Shown in pieces: positions 54,622-62,231 of a DNA stretch of 64,000 nucleotides. The position numbers and the translations under genes were made by a program. The notes below the pieces were generated by a model, which worked only from the letters and a program-made list of their open reading frames with translations, was not told the DNA's origin and made no database searches. Within the stretch, counting starts at the first letter, position 1, and each line of letters begins with the position of its first letter. This stretch comes from Campylobacter vicugnae (GTDB taxonomy: Bacteria > Campylobacterota > Campylobacteria > Campylobacterales > Campylobacteraceae): positions 1,240,001 through 1,304,000 of the forward strand of contig NZ_CP018793.1 in the NCBI RefSeq assembly GCF_002139875.1. The letters run 5' to 3'.

Positions 54622-54624
54622 ATA
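54577..54624 (+). repeat. Left attachment repeat in tRNA-fMet
   Basis: 48-bp direct repeat starting CTCATAACCCGAGGG, inside the anticodon loop, and ending CAACCAATA just past the tRNA. An exact second copy lies at 61253-61300. These are the att sites of the element in between. Confidence 0.95.
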
Positions 54625-54628
54625 ATCT

Positions 54629-55888
54629 TTAGCACACACCTACACCAATCCCATCTCTTATATCATCGATATTTAGATGGACATACTTCAAACTACTTTG
54701 TATATTTTTATGGCCTAAGTATTGCATTAGCCTATAAGCTGAAAACTTCTTTAGGCTAACCAAACGACTTGCTACAGTATGTCTTAAGGCATATTGGTTA
54801 TACTCTTTAGCGTTTATTCGCTTATCAAAACCCAAAGCCTTATTCATATCCTTCCACCTTGATACACATATGCTGTGTGTCAAATTATTTATCTTACAAT
54901 TCTTATAATTTTCTCTATCTAATCCTTTGTAACGCCCCCTAGCTATTGAGTAATAAACTCCCTTCAGATATCCTTCAGGTTCCTTAAGATATAACTCCAT
55001 AGCTTCTGACTTTTTTAAAGATAAAGCTAAATTAATCCTATCGCATATATCACTTAAAAGTTTTAAGGTTATGCCACCTAAGGGTAAGGTTCTACTATTA
55101 GCGTTCTTAGTAGTCCCTACTTTTAATGTAGTAGAGTGTGTTTTTAAAGCTCTACTGATGGTAATAGTCTTGTTTTCTAAGTCTATATCACCTACCCTAA
55201 GTTCATAGTATTCAGCTGGTCTTAGTCCTAGATTAGAGTTTATTACAAAATACTCATACATCTCTCTATCTACTAGGCTACCTGTCTTATCACTGATACT
55301 CTTAAAGTACTCAGCAATATCATTTATCTCAGCATCGCTATAGCATACTATCTTATTCTCTCTTATACTAGCTGCTAGCTTTTTAAAATTAGGTTTATTC
55401 TTAAACTCATAAACCCCAGTTCGCTCTAGCGTCTCAAAGGTTGTCCTAAGAGTGCTTAACAAGTGATTAAAGGTTCTCTCTTTGTACCGCTTACCATTTA
55501 CACCACTGATTAACATAGTTCTTTTTAAGTTCATCAGTAGCTCTGTGGTAATAAGAGATAAGTCTAAATCACCAACCATTTTTATTAGAGTGTTAATCCT
55601 AGATGGTGGATTTTTATTATCCTCCAAGTATTGCCACACACTCTCTACCATATAATCCCTAGCTTCACTAAGTAAGAAGGGTTTGGTTTCTTTAGGTGGT
55701 TCTAATAACCACTCTAGATTATTAAAGCCTAATTGCTTAGGTGTTAATAGGGCTGCTTGTAGGCTAACCCTTAAATCCTTTTCACATTTCTCTGCCACTT
55801 CTATATCAGTGGTATTCCAAGTTCTTTGGTATCTTTTACCGTTTATATAAAAGTCGCTTTTGTAGCGTCCATCTTTTAATTTAAACAT
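54629..55888 (-). CDS. int: Tyrosine recombinase (integrase) of the tRNA-fMet element
   Basis: 419 aa. N-terminal DNA-binding domain (MFKLKDGRYKSDFYINGKRYQRTWNT), a SAM-like core-binding part about 80-180, and the catalytic domain about 190-419. Active-site arginine is in NLGLRPAEYYELR, second arginine in YALRHTVASRL, then YLGHKNIQSSLKYVH with the nucleophilic tyrosine. The first histidine of the usual HxxR box is replaced (YALR). It ends 4 bases from the att repeat, the usual place for an integrase that targets a tRNA. Confidence 0.92.
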   Translation of the reverse strand: MFKLKDGRYKSDFYINGKRYQRTWNTTDIEVAEKCEKDLRVSLQAALLTPKQLGFNNLEWLLEPPKETKPFLLSEARDYMVESVWQYLEDNKNPPSRINTLIKMVGDLDLSLITTELLMNLKRTMLISGVNGKRYKERTFNHLLSTLRTTFETLERTGVYEFKNKPNFKKLAASIRENKIVCYSDAEINDIAEYFKSISDKTGSLVDREMYEYFVINSNLGLRPAEYYELRVGDIDLENKTITISRALKTHSTTLKVGTTKNANSRTLPLGGITLKLLSDICDRINLALSLKKSEAMELYLKEPEGYLKGVYYSIARGRYKGLDRENYKNCKINNLTHSICVSRWKDMNKALGFDKRINAKEYNQYALRHTVASRLVSLKKFSAYRLMQYLGHKNIQSSLKYVHLNIDDIRDGIGVGVC

Positions 55889-55933
55889 ACCTGTTGCCTT
55901 TGCTTATATTATAAGACCCTCTTATAATTTTGC

Positions 55934-56287
55934 TTAACTTCTCTCCTTTCTTAATAAGCTTTCTATAAACTCTCTTCCTTTTGGCGTTATAAACAGCCTT
56001 CTAGCTAAGTTACGCATATCTCTATCATCATAGGCTTTACTTATAAAACCATTATCATAAAGATACCCAGTATGTATGCTAGTATTAGCTGTAGTCCAGT
56101 CTAATAACTCAGAATAAAAAGCCTGTGTTTCTCCTTCGTGTTTTGCTATTGTAAATAACAATATAAAAAGCTTTATAGAGTAGCTCTTTACATTTTTACC
56201 ATTACCATTAGTAGGTGGTTTAAAATTATCTAATCTATTTAAAAGTGTTAGAGCTTCACTAACCCTATCTAGATATGTGTTTTGCAT
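55934..56287 (-). CDS. Winged-helix-like protein of the element
   Basis: 117 aa. The central part SIKLFILLFTIAKHEGETQAFYSELLDWTTANTS, then NGFISKAYDDRDMRN...FITPKGREFIESLL has the layout of a MarR-like winged helix (RDxR wing, then a TPKG turn). No name is certain. It lies 45 bases from the integrase and could control it. No membrane segment. Confidence 0.6.
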   Translation of the reverse strand: MQNTYLDRVSEALTLLNRLDNFKPPTNGNGKNVKSYSIKLFILLFTIAKHEGETQAFYSELLDWTTANTSIHTGYLYDNGFISKAYDDRDMRNLARRLFITPKGREFIESLLRKERS

Positions 56288-56298
56288 TTTGTTCTCCT

Positions 56299-57270
56299 TT
56301 ATATTACTCCTGCTTCAATTGCTTTAGCTAATGATTTATCATCTGCTATTGTCCTATATATATCAGGATTAAACCTTTCATCAACTAACTCTACTATCTC
56401 CCAGTCTTCTACTGTTTTCTCTAGCCTATAGTTTTCTTTCTCACCAGTTTTAGGGTGGATTGTTATAGATAACTGCCTAAAAGCCTGTGGTTTTTCTACA
56501 AGCCTCAACTCCCCCTTATATCTCTCATAACAAGTAGATAATCTTATCGATGCGTTATTAAACACAGTCTTAGAGCTAAAGAGTTTATTAAAAGCCCTGC
56601 CGTCCATCTCAGTATTATGGATAAAGCCCCCAATACCTTGTATATACTTATCATATTTCTTTAGCTTTGCTATCTCTATAATTATCCTTCTATCTTTCGT
56701 AGTTACTTCTAAAGTTCTAACTCTATCAACAAGTTTAAAAGATATCTTAGCATTTAGCCAATTATGATGCCTACTTAAATGTATTTTCTCATAGGTTATA
56801 GGGTACCTATACATAGTATGCCCCTTTAGTATCCTACAATCAGCCTCAGCCTTTTCCTTTAGCTCCTTTGGTATTAAGCTCAAACCCATTAGCTGCAACT
56901 GTGCTATGTAGGTAACATCACTATCACTATCATATCTAAAGCCATTATTCCTAGCCGTTAGCCACAATGAACGCCCTGAGTTATGCCCTGATAATACTCC
57001 AGTAGCCCCTATACAGAATATAAACCCAATTACAATAACTGCTATAAACCAAGGGTTATACCCATAGGTTATACAAGCAAGCAAGGCTATACCCCACACA
57101 GCCCATATCCTTAATAGCAATTCGTTAGCTTTTGCTATTTCTTCATCAGATTTCTTTGGTATTTCACCTGTTCTAAGTATCTCTATATCATTCTCAAAAT
57201 GTTCCCTAACCCATATAGGGTCAGCGTGGTGGGCTTCTATTATCCCACCTTGAGCTTTTATAATTGCCAT
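56299..57270 (-). CDS. Two-TM protein of unknown function
   Basis: 323 aa. Two adjacent transmembrane segments at about residues 52-95 (LLLRIWAVWGIALLACITYG and FIAVIVIGFIFCIGATGVLSG) split a short N-terminal region (QGGIIEAHHADPIWVREHFE) from a large cytosolic C-terminal domain of ~220 aa. The latter has alternating beta and charged segments and no motif I know. It is 12 bases from the winged-helix gene. A membrane-anchored sensor is possible, without direct evidence. Confidence 0.6.
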   Translation of the reverse strand: MAIIKAQGGIIEAHHADPIWVREHFENDIEILRTGEIPKKSDEEIAKANELLLRIWAVWGIALLACITYGYNPWFIAVIVIGFIFCIGATGVLSGHNSGRSLWLTARNNGFRYDSDSDVTYIAQLQLMGLSLIPKELKEKAEADCRILKGHTMYRYPITYEKIHLSRHHNWLNAKISFKLVDRVRTLEVTTKDRRIIIEIAKLKKYDKYIQGIGGFIHNTEMDGRAFNKLFSSKTVFNNASIRLSTCYERYKGELRLVEKPQAFRQLSITIHPKTGEKENYRLEKTVEDWEIVELVDERFNPDIYRTIADDKSLAKAIEAGVI

Positions 57271-57300
57271 TTATATTCCTTTTGCTATCTTAAAACTTAA

Positions 57301-58335
57301 TTATGCTAAAGCTTTCTTTGGGTACTTAAGATTTTCCATATCATCTATAGCATCTTTAAAACCAGCTAAATAAGATATATACCACGCTTCAGAGCTATAA
57401 ATTCCCTTTAGATTTTCCTCATATAATTCATCTTTGGATATTTCATAGCCCTGCTCCATAGCTTTATTATAGCCTTCTATATACCATTCTTCCAGTGCTT
57501 CACTATCATCATCACCATAGTTATATAAATCACCATTACCATAATAATATAAATCATCATCATCACCATAATAATATAATTTACTTTGATAAAACTCATT
57601 ATAAATCATAAAATTCTCTATTAAAAATGGCTTAGATGTTAGCTCATCAACCATATCTTTTAAAATTGTTAAGGTTCTATTCATCGCCGTTGTGTTTATA
57701 GTTTCCTTTGGTGTGTGTTCATTATAATAACCCACACTTAGATTTATACACGCTACTCCTTTAGAATACATACCAGCTAAGTTGCTAGCATCTGTAAAGC
57801 TCCCTTTTGCCTTAAAATATCCCCTTCTTTCGAATAAAGCCATTAATTCACTATTATCATAGCCATAAATAGCTGCTTGGTCTGCCCCACGCCTATCTAA
57901 ACCTATAAAGGCTGTTATATTATCCGTTAAATATTGTAGCATATATTTACTACCTACACCCCCTATCTCTTCATCATAGAAGAAACCGAAGGCATAAGGT
58001 AATCTAGCCTTAATTAATTCTAATGCTATATATACACCACACCTATCATCACCCCCCCCCAAACAACTGCAAGGGCTATTATTTGTGAGCGATAAATAAT
58101 CGCCTTGTATATTTATATCGCTAATCTTAGGCGTTTCTTTTGGTTTTCTTTGGTCATTTATAGTATCAAGGTGAGAGCAAATTAATGGATACTTTTCACA
58201 TTTCTTTGGTGTTACTATGATACCCCCATTATCAATAAAGATTATACTATAAAAATCCCTATAATCGTTAATAATCTCTTTAATTTTAGTACCTAATTCA
58301 CTTTGGTTTATTGTTAATAATTCTATTATATTCAT
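57301..58335 (-). CDS. M20/M28-type metallopeptidase-like protein with a G9 tract in the active-site motif
   Basis: 344 aa. Metal-binding pattern of co-catalytic zinc peptidases: PLICSHLDT, CLGGGDDRCGVYIALEL, FFYDEEIGGVGSKYML (catalytic Glu-Glu), FIGLDRRGAD, and NLSVGYYNEHTPKE (last histidine). The GGGDD part is coded by a G9 run (C9 at 58052-58060), so a one-base length change would end the protein at the second metal ligand. The C-terminal part after about residue 245 has a Tyr/Asp repeat (YYYGDDDDLYYYGNGDLYNYGDDD). Cargo role in the element unknown. Confidence 0.75.
   Translation of the reverse strand: MNIIELLTINQSELGTKIKEIINDYRDFYSIIFIDNGGIIVTPKKCEKYPLICSHLDTINDQRKPKETPKISDINIQGDYLSLTNNSPCSCLGGGDDRCGVYIALELIKARLPYAFGFFYDEEIGGVGSKYMLQYLTDNITAFIGLDRRGADQAAIYGYDNSELMALFERRGYFKAKGSFTDASNLAGMYSKGVACINLSVGYYNEHTPKETINTTAMNRTLTILKDMVDELTSKPFLIENFMIYNEFYQSKLYYYGDDDDLYYYGNGDLYNYGDDDSEALEEWYIEGYNKAMEQGYEISKDELYEENLKGIYSSEAWYISYLAGFKDAIDDMENLKYPKKALA
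58052..58060. repeat. C9/G9 homopolymer inside the peptidase gene
   Basis: Nine C on the plus strand, read as G9 in the gene. Poly-G tracts of this size in Campylobacter genes are the classic sites of phase variation. This one codes for Gly-Gly-Gly next to the Asp-Asp metal ligands. The read length here is in frame (ON). Confidence 0.9.
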
Positions 58336-58392
58336 ATTAATTATACTTCTTTCACTCTTTAAAAAATAGGGGCTATAATGCCCCTTATACTC

Positions 58393-59574
58393 TTAAGCTC
58401 TGTATGTGCTTAGACTATCTAGAAAATAGACTTCATCATTTATTTCTACTAATTCAACCCCACTTCCGCGGTATGTGTAATCGTACTCAACATATCTCCC
58501 TGGTGTGTGAACCGCTATAGCATCGCTATCATCTAAAATATATGCTTGATGATAGTCACTATATATACAACTATCCATATGAGTTACGCCACCATAATTT
58601 ATAGGCTCTACAGCGTAGTCCCTATCGATGCGTTCTTCATTGTAATCATCCCATACTCTATCATCATCATCTTCATTATATACGCTTCCATCAGTGTATA
58701 GTAGAACATTATCTACACTATCATCCCACTCAAAACTGTCATAATCTAACCTATCAGGCCAGTGAAATGAGTACAACACCCCCCTTCCACTGTTATAGTG
58801 GCTAAATGTATCCATAAAAGGAGCTTTACTACCCCATATGGCATTATCCAGCTCTTCCTTAATTTCTTCAGGCAAGTTAAGGATATATTCTGCATAATCA
58901 AAAGGCCTATCTCCAGCCTTTTCCCAAATGCAATCTATATCTAATTTTTTTAACTCATTTTTTAGAGCTAAGTGGTGTATCCCTTCATTATAATACAGCC
59001 TATCGGCTACATCATTAAGGCAAGCCTCGCCGTTATGTGTGATATAATTCTTATCCCAAATTAAGCACCTTGCTACTATTTTACCATTATTATCCATTAA
59101 TATTGCCATTTTGGCTATCTCATCTACCCATTTAAAAAAGCTGCCTCTACCCTTTTGGCAACTAGTAGGTATATCAAGGTTATAGCCTAAGCTTGGTTTA
59201 ACAAAACTTAAGCTATAATTATGCTTCAAAGCATTTTGTTGGACTCTCAAGTTTTCCCTAAACTCTTGAGAGCCTTCTGAAGTCTCTAAAATCTGCATAA
59301 ACAAATCTTGTTTAAGGGTTCGTTCCTTTATATTTCCTAATCTATCTAAATATATGGCTATTGGGTTACCTTTAGAATCTAGGCTATAACAAGGATACCC
59401 AGCGTTCTTATTACGCACTAAAGCCCATTTATCTTGTAGGCTGTCATATAACGCTACATAAGTAACGCTCTCTAATCTTCCCAAAACTCTTTGTTTTTTG
59501 GTTTCAACTAAACTTAACACTCTACCCGCTTCTATAAAGCGGCTCTTAAACTTTGTTAAAGTTAAGCTATCCAT
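58393..59574 (-). CDS. Large hypothetical protein, first gene of the element's main transcript
   Basis: 393 aa, acidic C-terminal half with many Asp/Tyr/Glu (ESVYNEDDDDRVWDDYNEERIDRDY-like). Segments IVARCLIWDK, DVADRLYYNEGIHHL and LLYTDGSVYNEDDDDR recall uncharacterised phage and plasmid proteins, but I cannot name a family. Two strong tandem promoters lie just upstream on the same strand, so it should be well expressed when active. No membrane segment or catalytic motif seen. Confidence 0.6.
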   Translation of the reverse strand: MDSLTLTKFKSRFIEAGRVLSLVETKKQRVLGRLESVTYVALYDSLQDKWALVRNKNAGYPCYSLDSKGNPIAIYLDRLGNIKERTLKQDLFMQILETSEGSQEFRENLRVQQNALKHNYSLSFVKPSLGYNLDIPTSCQKGRGSFFKWVDEIAKMAILMDNNGKIVARCLIWDKNYITHNGEACLNDVADRLYYNEGIHHLALKNELKKLDIDCIWEKAGDRPFDYAEYILNLPEEIKEELDNAIWGSKAPFMDTFSHYNSGRGVLYSFHWPDRLDYDSFEWDDSVDNVLLYTDGSVYNEDDDDRVWDDYNEERIDRDYAVEPINYGGVTHMDSCIYSDYHQAYILDDSDAIAVHTPGRYVEYDYTYRGSGVELVEINDEVYFLDSLSTYRA

Positions 59575-59603
59575 CTTTAACCCTTTCTTTTTTAATTTAT
59601 ATT

Positions 59604-59632
59604 ATTATACCAAAAAACTTAACAAAAGTCAA
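59604..59632 (-). promoter_or_regulatory. Proximal near-consensus promoter of the element
   Basis: On the minus strand TTGACT, 17 bases, TATAAT. Start expected near 59597, about 20 bases before the ATG at 59574. Preceded by AAAAAACC as in its twin. Confidence 0.8.
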
Positions 59633-59663
59633 GGTTTTTTAGTAAGTTTTTTTAAAAAGATTT

Positions 59664-59710
59664 GAAAACCTTTAAAAGCCCCTTTTTAAGGGTTTCTTTT
59701 AAAGGTTTTC
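59664..59710. terminator. 15-bp perfect hairpin between the two promoters
   Basis: GAAAACCTTTAAAAG (59664-59678) is perfectly inverted at 59696-59710, with CCCTT/AAGGG pairing inside. On the minus strand it is followed by TCTTTTT about 10 bases on. It can end or attenuate the transcript from the distal promoter. Confidence 0.65.
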
Positions 59711-59730
59711 TTTTCTTTTTAATTGATATA

Positions 59731-59759
59731 ATTATAGCATAAAAATATTTTAAAGTCAA
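59731..59759 (-). promoter_or_regulatory. Distal near-consensus promoter of the element
   Basis: On the minus strand TTGACT, 17 bases, TATAAT, with the same CTAAAAAACC upstream as the proximal one. The 18-base stretch AAAGTCAAGGTTTTTTAG is repeated at 59625-59642 and 59751-59768, so one promoter probably arose by duplication. Confidence 0.8.
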
Positions 59760-60010
59760 GGTTTTTTAGCAAAAATATCAAAAAATATTCCAAAAAATTA
59801 TCAATTTATTCCAAAATCGTTTATTTTATCCGATGATTTAGCCCATTTTTAGGGCTTTTAAAGCGTGTTTAGCAGTGTTAAGAGTGATTAAAAGGGATAT
59901 TAAAACAACTATTTAGATTAATCTTAAGGGGCTTTTAGGGTTGCAAGGGGTTGCCCTTGATTGTTATTAAGATTAGCTTAAGGTTTGCTTAAGGTTTCCA
60001 AAGGGGGCAA

Positions 60011-60023
60011 GGGGGGGGGGGGG
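60011..60023. repeat. G13 homopolymer in the element's non-coding region
   Basis: Thirteen consecutive G, not within an obvious gene, followed by an inverted repeat AACGCTC-GCCGATT-GAGCGTT (60024-60044). It could be a length-variable switch of an RNA or promoter, or the end of a decayed gene. Confidence 0.85.
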
Positions 60024-60136
60024 AACGCTCGCCGATTGAGCGTTTATTAAGTGTTTCAAATATTTTTTCCAATTTTTTACACCCCCTTAGGAAACCCTAA
60101 ATATCCAAAAATATCCTCAAAATAAGAAGAAGTAAT

Positions 60137-60396
60137 GTGTAAGAATAAAATTCAGGTGGGTAAAGCTCCCACCCTTATGGTGAAGTACTACGGCGACTTC
60201 TAGCCACCTCTTTCTACCAGTGGTAGTTGAGCTAAGGGGTGAATAGTATCACACTAAAGAACCTAAAAAGTACCCCAGCTATTACACTGGGCGACCCACA
60301 AAGCATATAAAGCTTCGAGCCGAAAATATTAAATAAAAACTACCACCCCCTTTGCAGATAAAATTCTCAGAGCTGTGGGTGGTCTCGTGTAAGAAT
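60137..60396. ncRNA. Hairpin-rich non-coding region, candidate structured RNA or origin/transfer site
   Basis: Flanked by a direct repeat GTGTAAGAAT (60137-60146 and 60387-60396). Inside are at least five hairpins: GGTGGG/CCCACC (60155-60173), GAAGT/ACTTC (60182-60200), CTACC/GGTAG (60214-60226), CCCAG/CTGGG (60274-60291) and ACCACCC/GGGTGGT (60342-60383). The G+C is clearly above its surroundings and no open frame covers it. Such density suggests a folded RNA, or an oriT/ori region. Confidence 0.5.
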
Positions 60397-60572
60397 TTAG
60401 ATAGCTCTAAATGGCTCATAAATCGCTAAAGTATCCTTAGGCTATACCTAGGTATGCCTTAGCTATCCAAAGGCTTTTATAGGCTATCTAGAGAGATTGT
60501 ATTATATATTCTCTTTTATAAATTAATATATAAATCAAGAAAGGGATATCCCATAGATAGACTAGAGTATCT

Positions 60573-60636
60573 CTAAGATATCCTTAAGGACACCCTAGAC
60601 TAAACCTAAGATATCCTAAAGGATACCCTAGACTAA
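60573..60636. repeat. Iteron-like 31-bp tandem repeats
   Basis: Two 31-bp copies at 60573-60603 and 60606-60636 begin CTAAGATATCCT and end CCCTAGACTAA, differing at two places. Related shorter units (GGATATCC at 60544-60551, CTAGGTATC, GGTATATC) continue on both sides from about 60450 to 60690. Period is 33, three helical turns, as in iterons of plasmid origins. Confidence 0.7.
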
Positions 60637-60813
60637 TCTCTAGGTATCTTATAGTATATCCTATGGTATATCTATAGTATATTTTATAATATATCTTCCC
60701 TTTCCCTTCCCCCATATGGGACACCCCCATAAATAGGGCATTTGAAGGGTATGATTTTTAGTGATAAAATCAGTGTTTAATATACTAAAAAATAGACTAT
60801 ATTTAAATAAGCT

Positions 60814-60898
60814 CATAAATAGCCTTTAAATCCATTTTAACCCTTTAGGCATACCTAGATATACCCCAAGGGTTCTTTAGCGATTTATGAGGCGTTCT
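60814..60898. repeat. Duplicated ~85-bp segment, inner copy
   Basis: CATAAATAGCC to GAGGCGTTCT. A near-identical copy lies at 61168-61254, right next to the right att repeat, with one substitution and two added bases. This copy includes the last codons of the 77-aa gene and its 3' flank. Confidence 0.9.
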
Positions 60899-61110
60899 GT
60901 GGCTTCTATGAGGCTATCCTTTATCTTGTCATAGCTATGCCAAACTTCCCAAGCTTCCTCTCTTAGTTTATAATCTAAGTTTGTATCTAGTTCTTTTATA
61001 GATATTGCTAAATCTTCACTTACTCTTTTTAAGCGTCTTTGTATATTTGCAGCTAGGTCTGCTTTAGTAATCTCTTTTTTTACAAGTTTTCTTTTAGCTA
61101 CTTTCTCCAT
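60877..61110 (-). CDS. Small basic helical protein of the element
   Basis: 77 aa. Basic N-terminus (MEKVAKRKLVKKEITKADL) followed by amphipathic helices (NIQRRLKRVSEDLAISIKEL...EEAWEVWHSYDKIKDSLIEATERLINR). AAAGGAGAATAAATG gives a strong ribosome site. It is the first gene inside the right end. Could be a DNA-binding or excision-type factor by size and charge, but no family is recognised. Its last seven codons are repeated next to attR. Confidence 0.6.
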   Translation of the reverse strand: MEKVAKRKLVKKEITKADLAANIQRRLKRVSEDLAISIKELDTNLDYKLREEAWEVWHSYDKIKDSLIEATERLINR

Positions 61111-61167
61111 TTATTCTCCTTTAGTGTTGTTTATAGATATATTATAATCATATAAAACTTAAAATAC

Positions 61168-61254
61168 CATAAATAGCCTTTAAATCCATTTTAACCCTTT
61201 AGGCATACATAGATATATACCCCAAGGGTTCTTTAGCGATTTATGAGGCGTTCT
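61168..61254. repeat. Duplicated ~87-bp segment, outer copy abutting attR
   Basis: Copy of 60814-60898 ending in GAGGCGTTCT, whose last two bases are also the first two of the att repeat. It carries the 3' end of a second, now lost, copy of the small gene. Suggests past recombination or tandem integration at the right end. Confidence 0.9.
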
Positions 61255-61300
61255 CATAACCCGAGGGTCGGGGGTTCAAGTCCCTCTCTCGCAACCAATA
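61253..61300 (+). repeat. Right attachment repeat, remnant of tRNA-fMet 3' end
   Basis: Exact 48-bp copy of 54577-54624. Only the 3' half of the tRNA is present, so it is not a functional tRNA gene. It closes the first element and may be the left att of the next. Confidence 0.95.
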
Positions 61301-61355
61301 TCCATAAAATCAGATTTTAAAATATATAATTTATTTCTTATAAGATACTTAAATT

Positions 61356-62231
61356 TTACTTTACTGATTTTAACATATTTTCAATAACACTTAGCGACAT
61401 TTTCATATCTTTAGTTATATACCTTTGAGTAGTGGCAATATTAGTATGCCCTAAACAGTAACTAACTAATTCAACAGATGATCCTAAATGATTTATAGAA
61501 TAAGTTGCTATCAAGTGCCTTATATCGTGTAATCTAAGCTTAGGTAGATTATTGGTTTTTAACAATCTATGCCAAGATTTACGCAAATCAACATATTTGT
61601 TATTAGTAGCTGGATTGACAAAAACATAATTATCTAGAGAATATGAACCAGATTTTACAAGCGATACATATCTTTTATAAAGTCTATGATATAAACCATC
61701 GCTCATCAAATATATCATAGTTCTTTTAGCTTTATTTATTTGAAATGGTATAGAATATGTTTTATTTTTAAAATTTATATCAGACCACTTCAAAGATAAT
61801 ACTTCGTTTTTTCTCCTACCGTGCAATAAAAAATAAAATATATCACTAGTTGGAGAATCATTATTAATGATAGCCTTTATGATATTCTTTTGCATTTTTA
61901 CAGAGTAGTTAAAGTAAATTTTATTATCAAATCTAGGTAATTCTACAAAATCACAAGGATTTTTAGTTATCAGCTCGAGCTTAATAGCAAATTTAAAAAC
62001 TACCTTTAATTTGGTTAGTATATTTTTAACTGTTTTTATTTTATATCCAGATCTTATCAAGTTATTACAAAAACTCTGAATATCTAAAAAGACAATCTCA
62101 TTAATACAATTAAGACCCAAACCTTGTTTAATATGCTTATTATATGTAGCTATATCACTTTTTAAAGTTGATGGGCGAAGTAAAAATTCATAGTATATCA
62201 AATAATTATCAAAAACTTCATTTAAAGTCAT
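61356..62231 (-). CDS. Tyrosine recombinase of the prophage
   Basis: 291 aa. Core-binding domain about 1-105 (MTLNEVFDNYLIYYEFLLRPSTLKSDIATYNKHI), catalytic domain about 110-291. Active-site residues: Arg in LLHGRRKNEVLSLKW, HDIRH (His and Arg), CLGHTNIATTQRYI with the tyrosine. All are present. Shorter than and unlike the integrase of the neighbouring element. The start overlaps the end of the replication gene by 14 bases, so the two are coupled. Confidence 0.92.
   Translation of the reverse strand: MTLNEVFDNYLIYYEFLLRPSTLKSDIATYNKHIKQGLGLNCINEIVFLDIQSFCNNLIRSGYKIKTVKNILTKLKVVFKFAIKLELITKNPCDFVELPRFDNKIYFNYSVKMQKNIIKAIINNDSPTSDIFYFLLHGRRKNEVLSLKWSDINFKNKTYSIPFQINKAKRTMIYLMSDGLYHRLYKRYVSLVKSGSYSLDNYVFVNPATNNKYVDLRKSWHRLLKTNNLPKLRLHDIRHLIATYSINHLGSSVELVSYCLGHTNIATTQRYITKDMKMSLSVIENMLKSVK

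Larger units (their letters stand above)
54577..61300. mobile_element. 6.7-kb integrated genetic element at tRNA-fMet
   Basis: Bounded by 48-bp exact repeats of the tRNA 3' part, with a tyrosine recombinase gene 4 bases inside the left repeat. All its genes face left. It carries an integrase, a winged-helix protein, a two-TM protein, an M20-type peptidase, an unknown 393-aa protein, a 77-aa protein and a 1.3-kb control region with iteron-like repeats. I see no relaxase, replication protein, capsid or terminase, so it is a satellite-like or mobilisable island and not a full phage or conjugative element. G homopolymers (G9, G13) are confined to it. Confidence 0.88.

Noticed and set aside
60199-60260. 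tRNA-like sequence on the minus strand (AGCTCAACTACC...GGTAGA)
   Set aside because: No 7-bp acceptor stem, no T-arm with GTTC and no anticodon stem in register. Treated as part of the hairpin-rich block.
61253-61300. A second initiator tRNA gene
   Set aside because: Only the 3' half of the tRNA (from the anticodon loop) is present, with no 5' acceptor or D-arm. It is the right att repeat.
54577-61300. The tRNA-fMet element as an integrative conjugative element or complete prophage
   Set aside because: No relaxase, type IV secretion, capsid, portal, terminase or replication gene can be recognised in its six genes.
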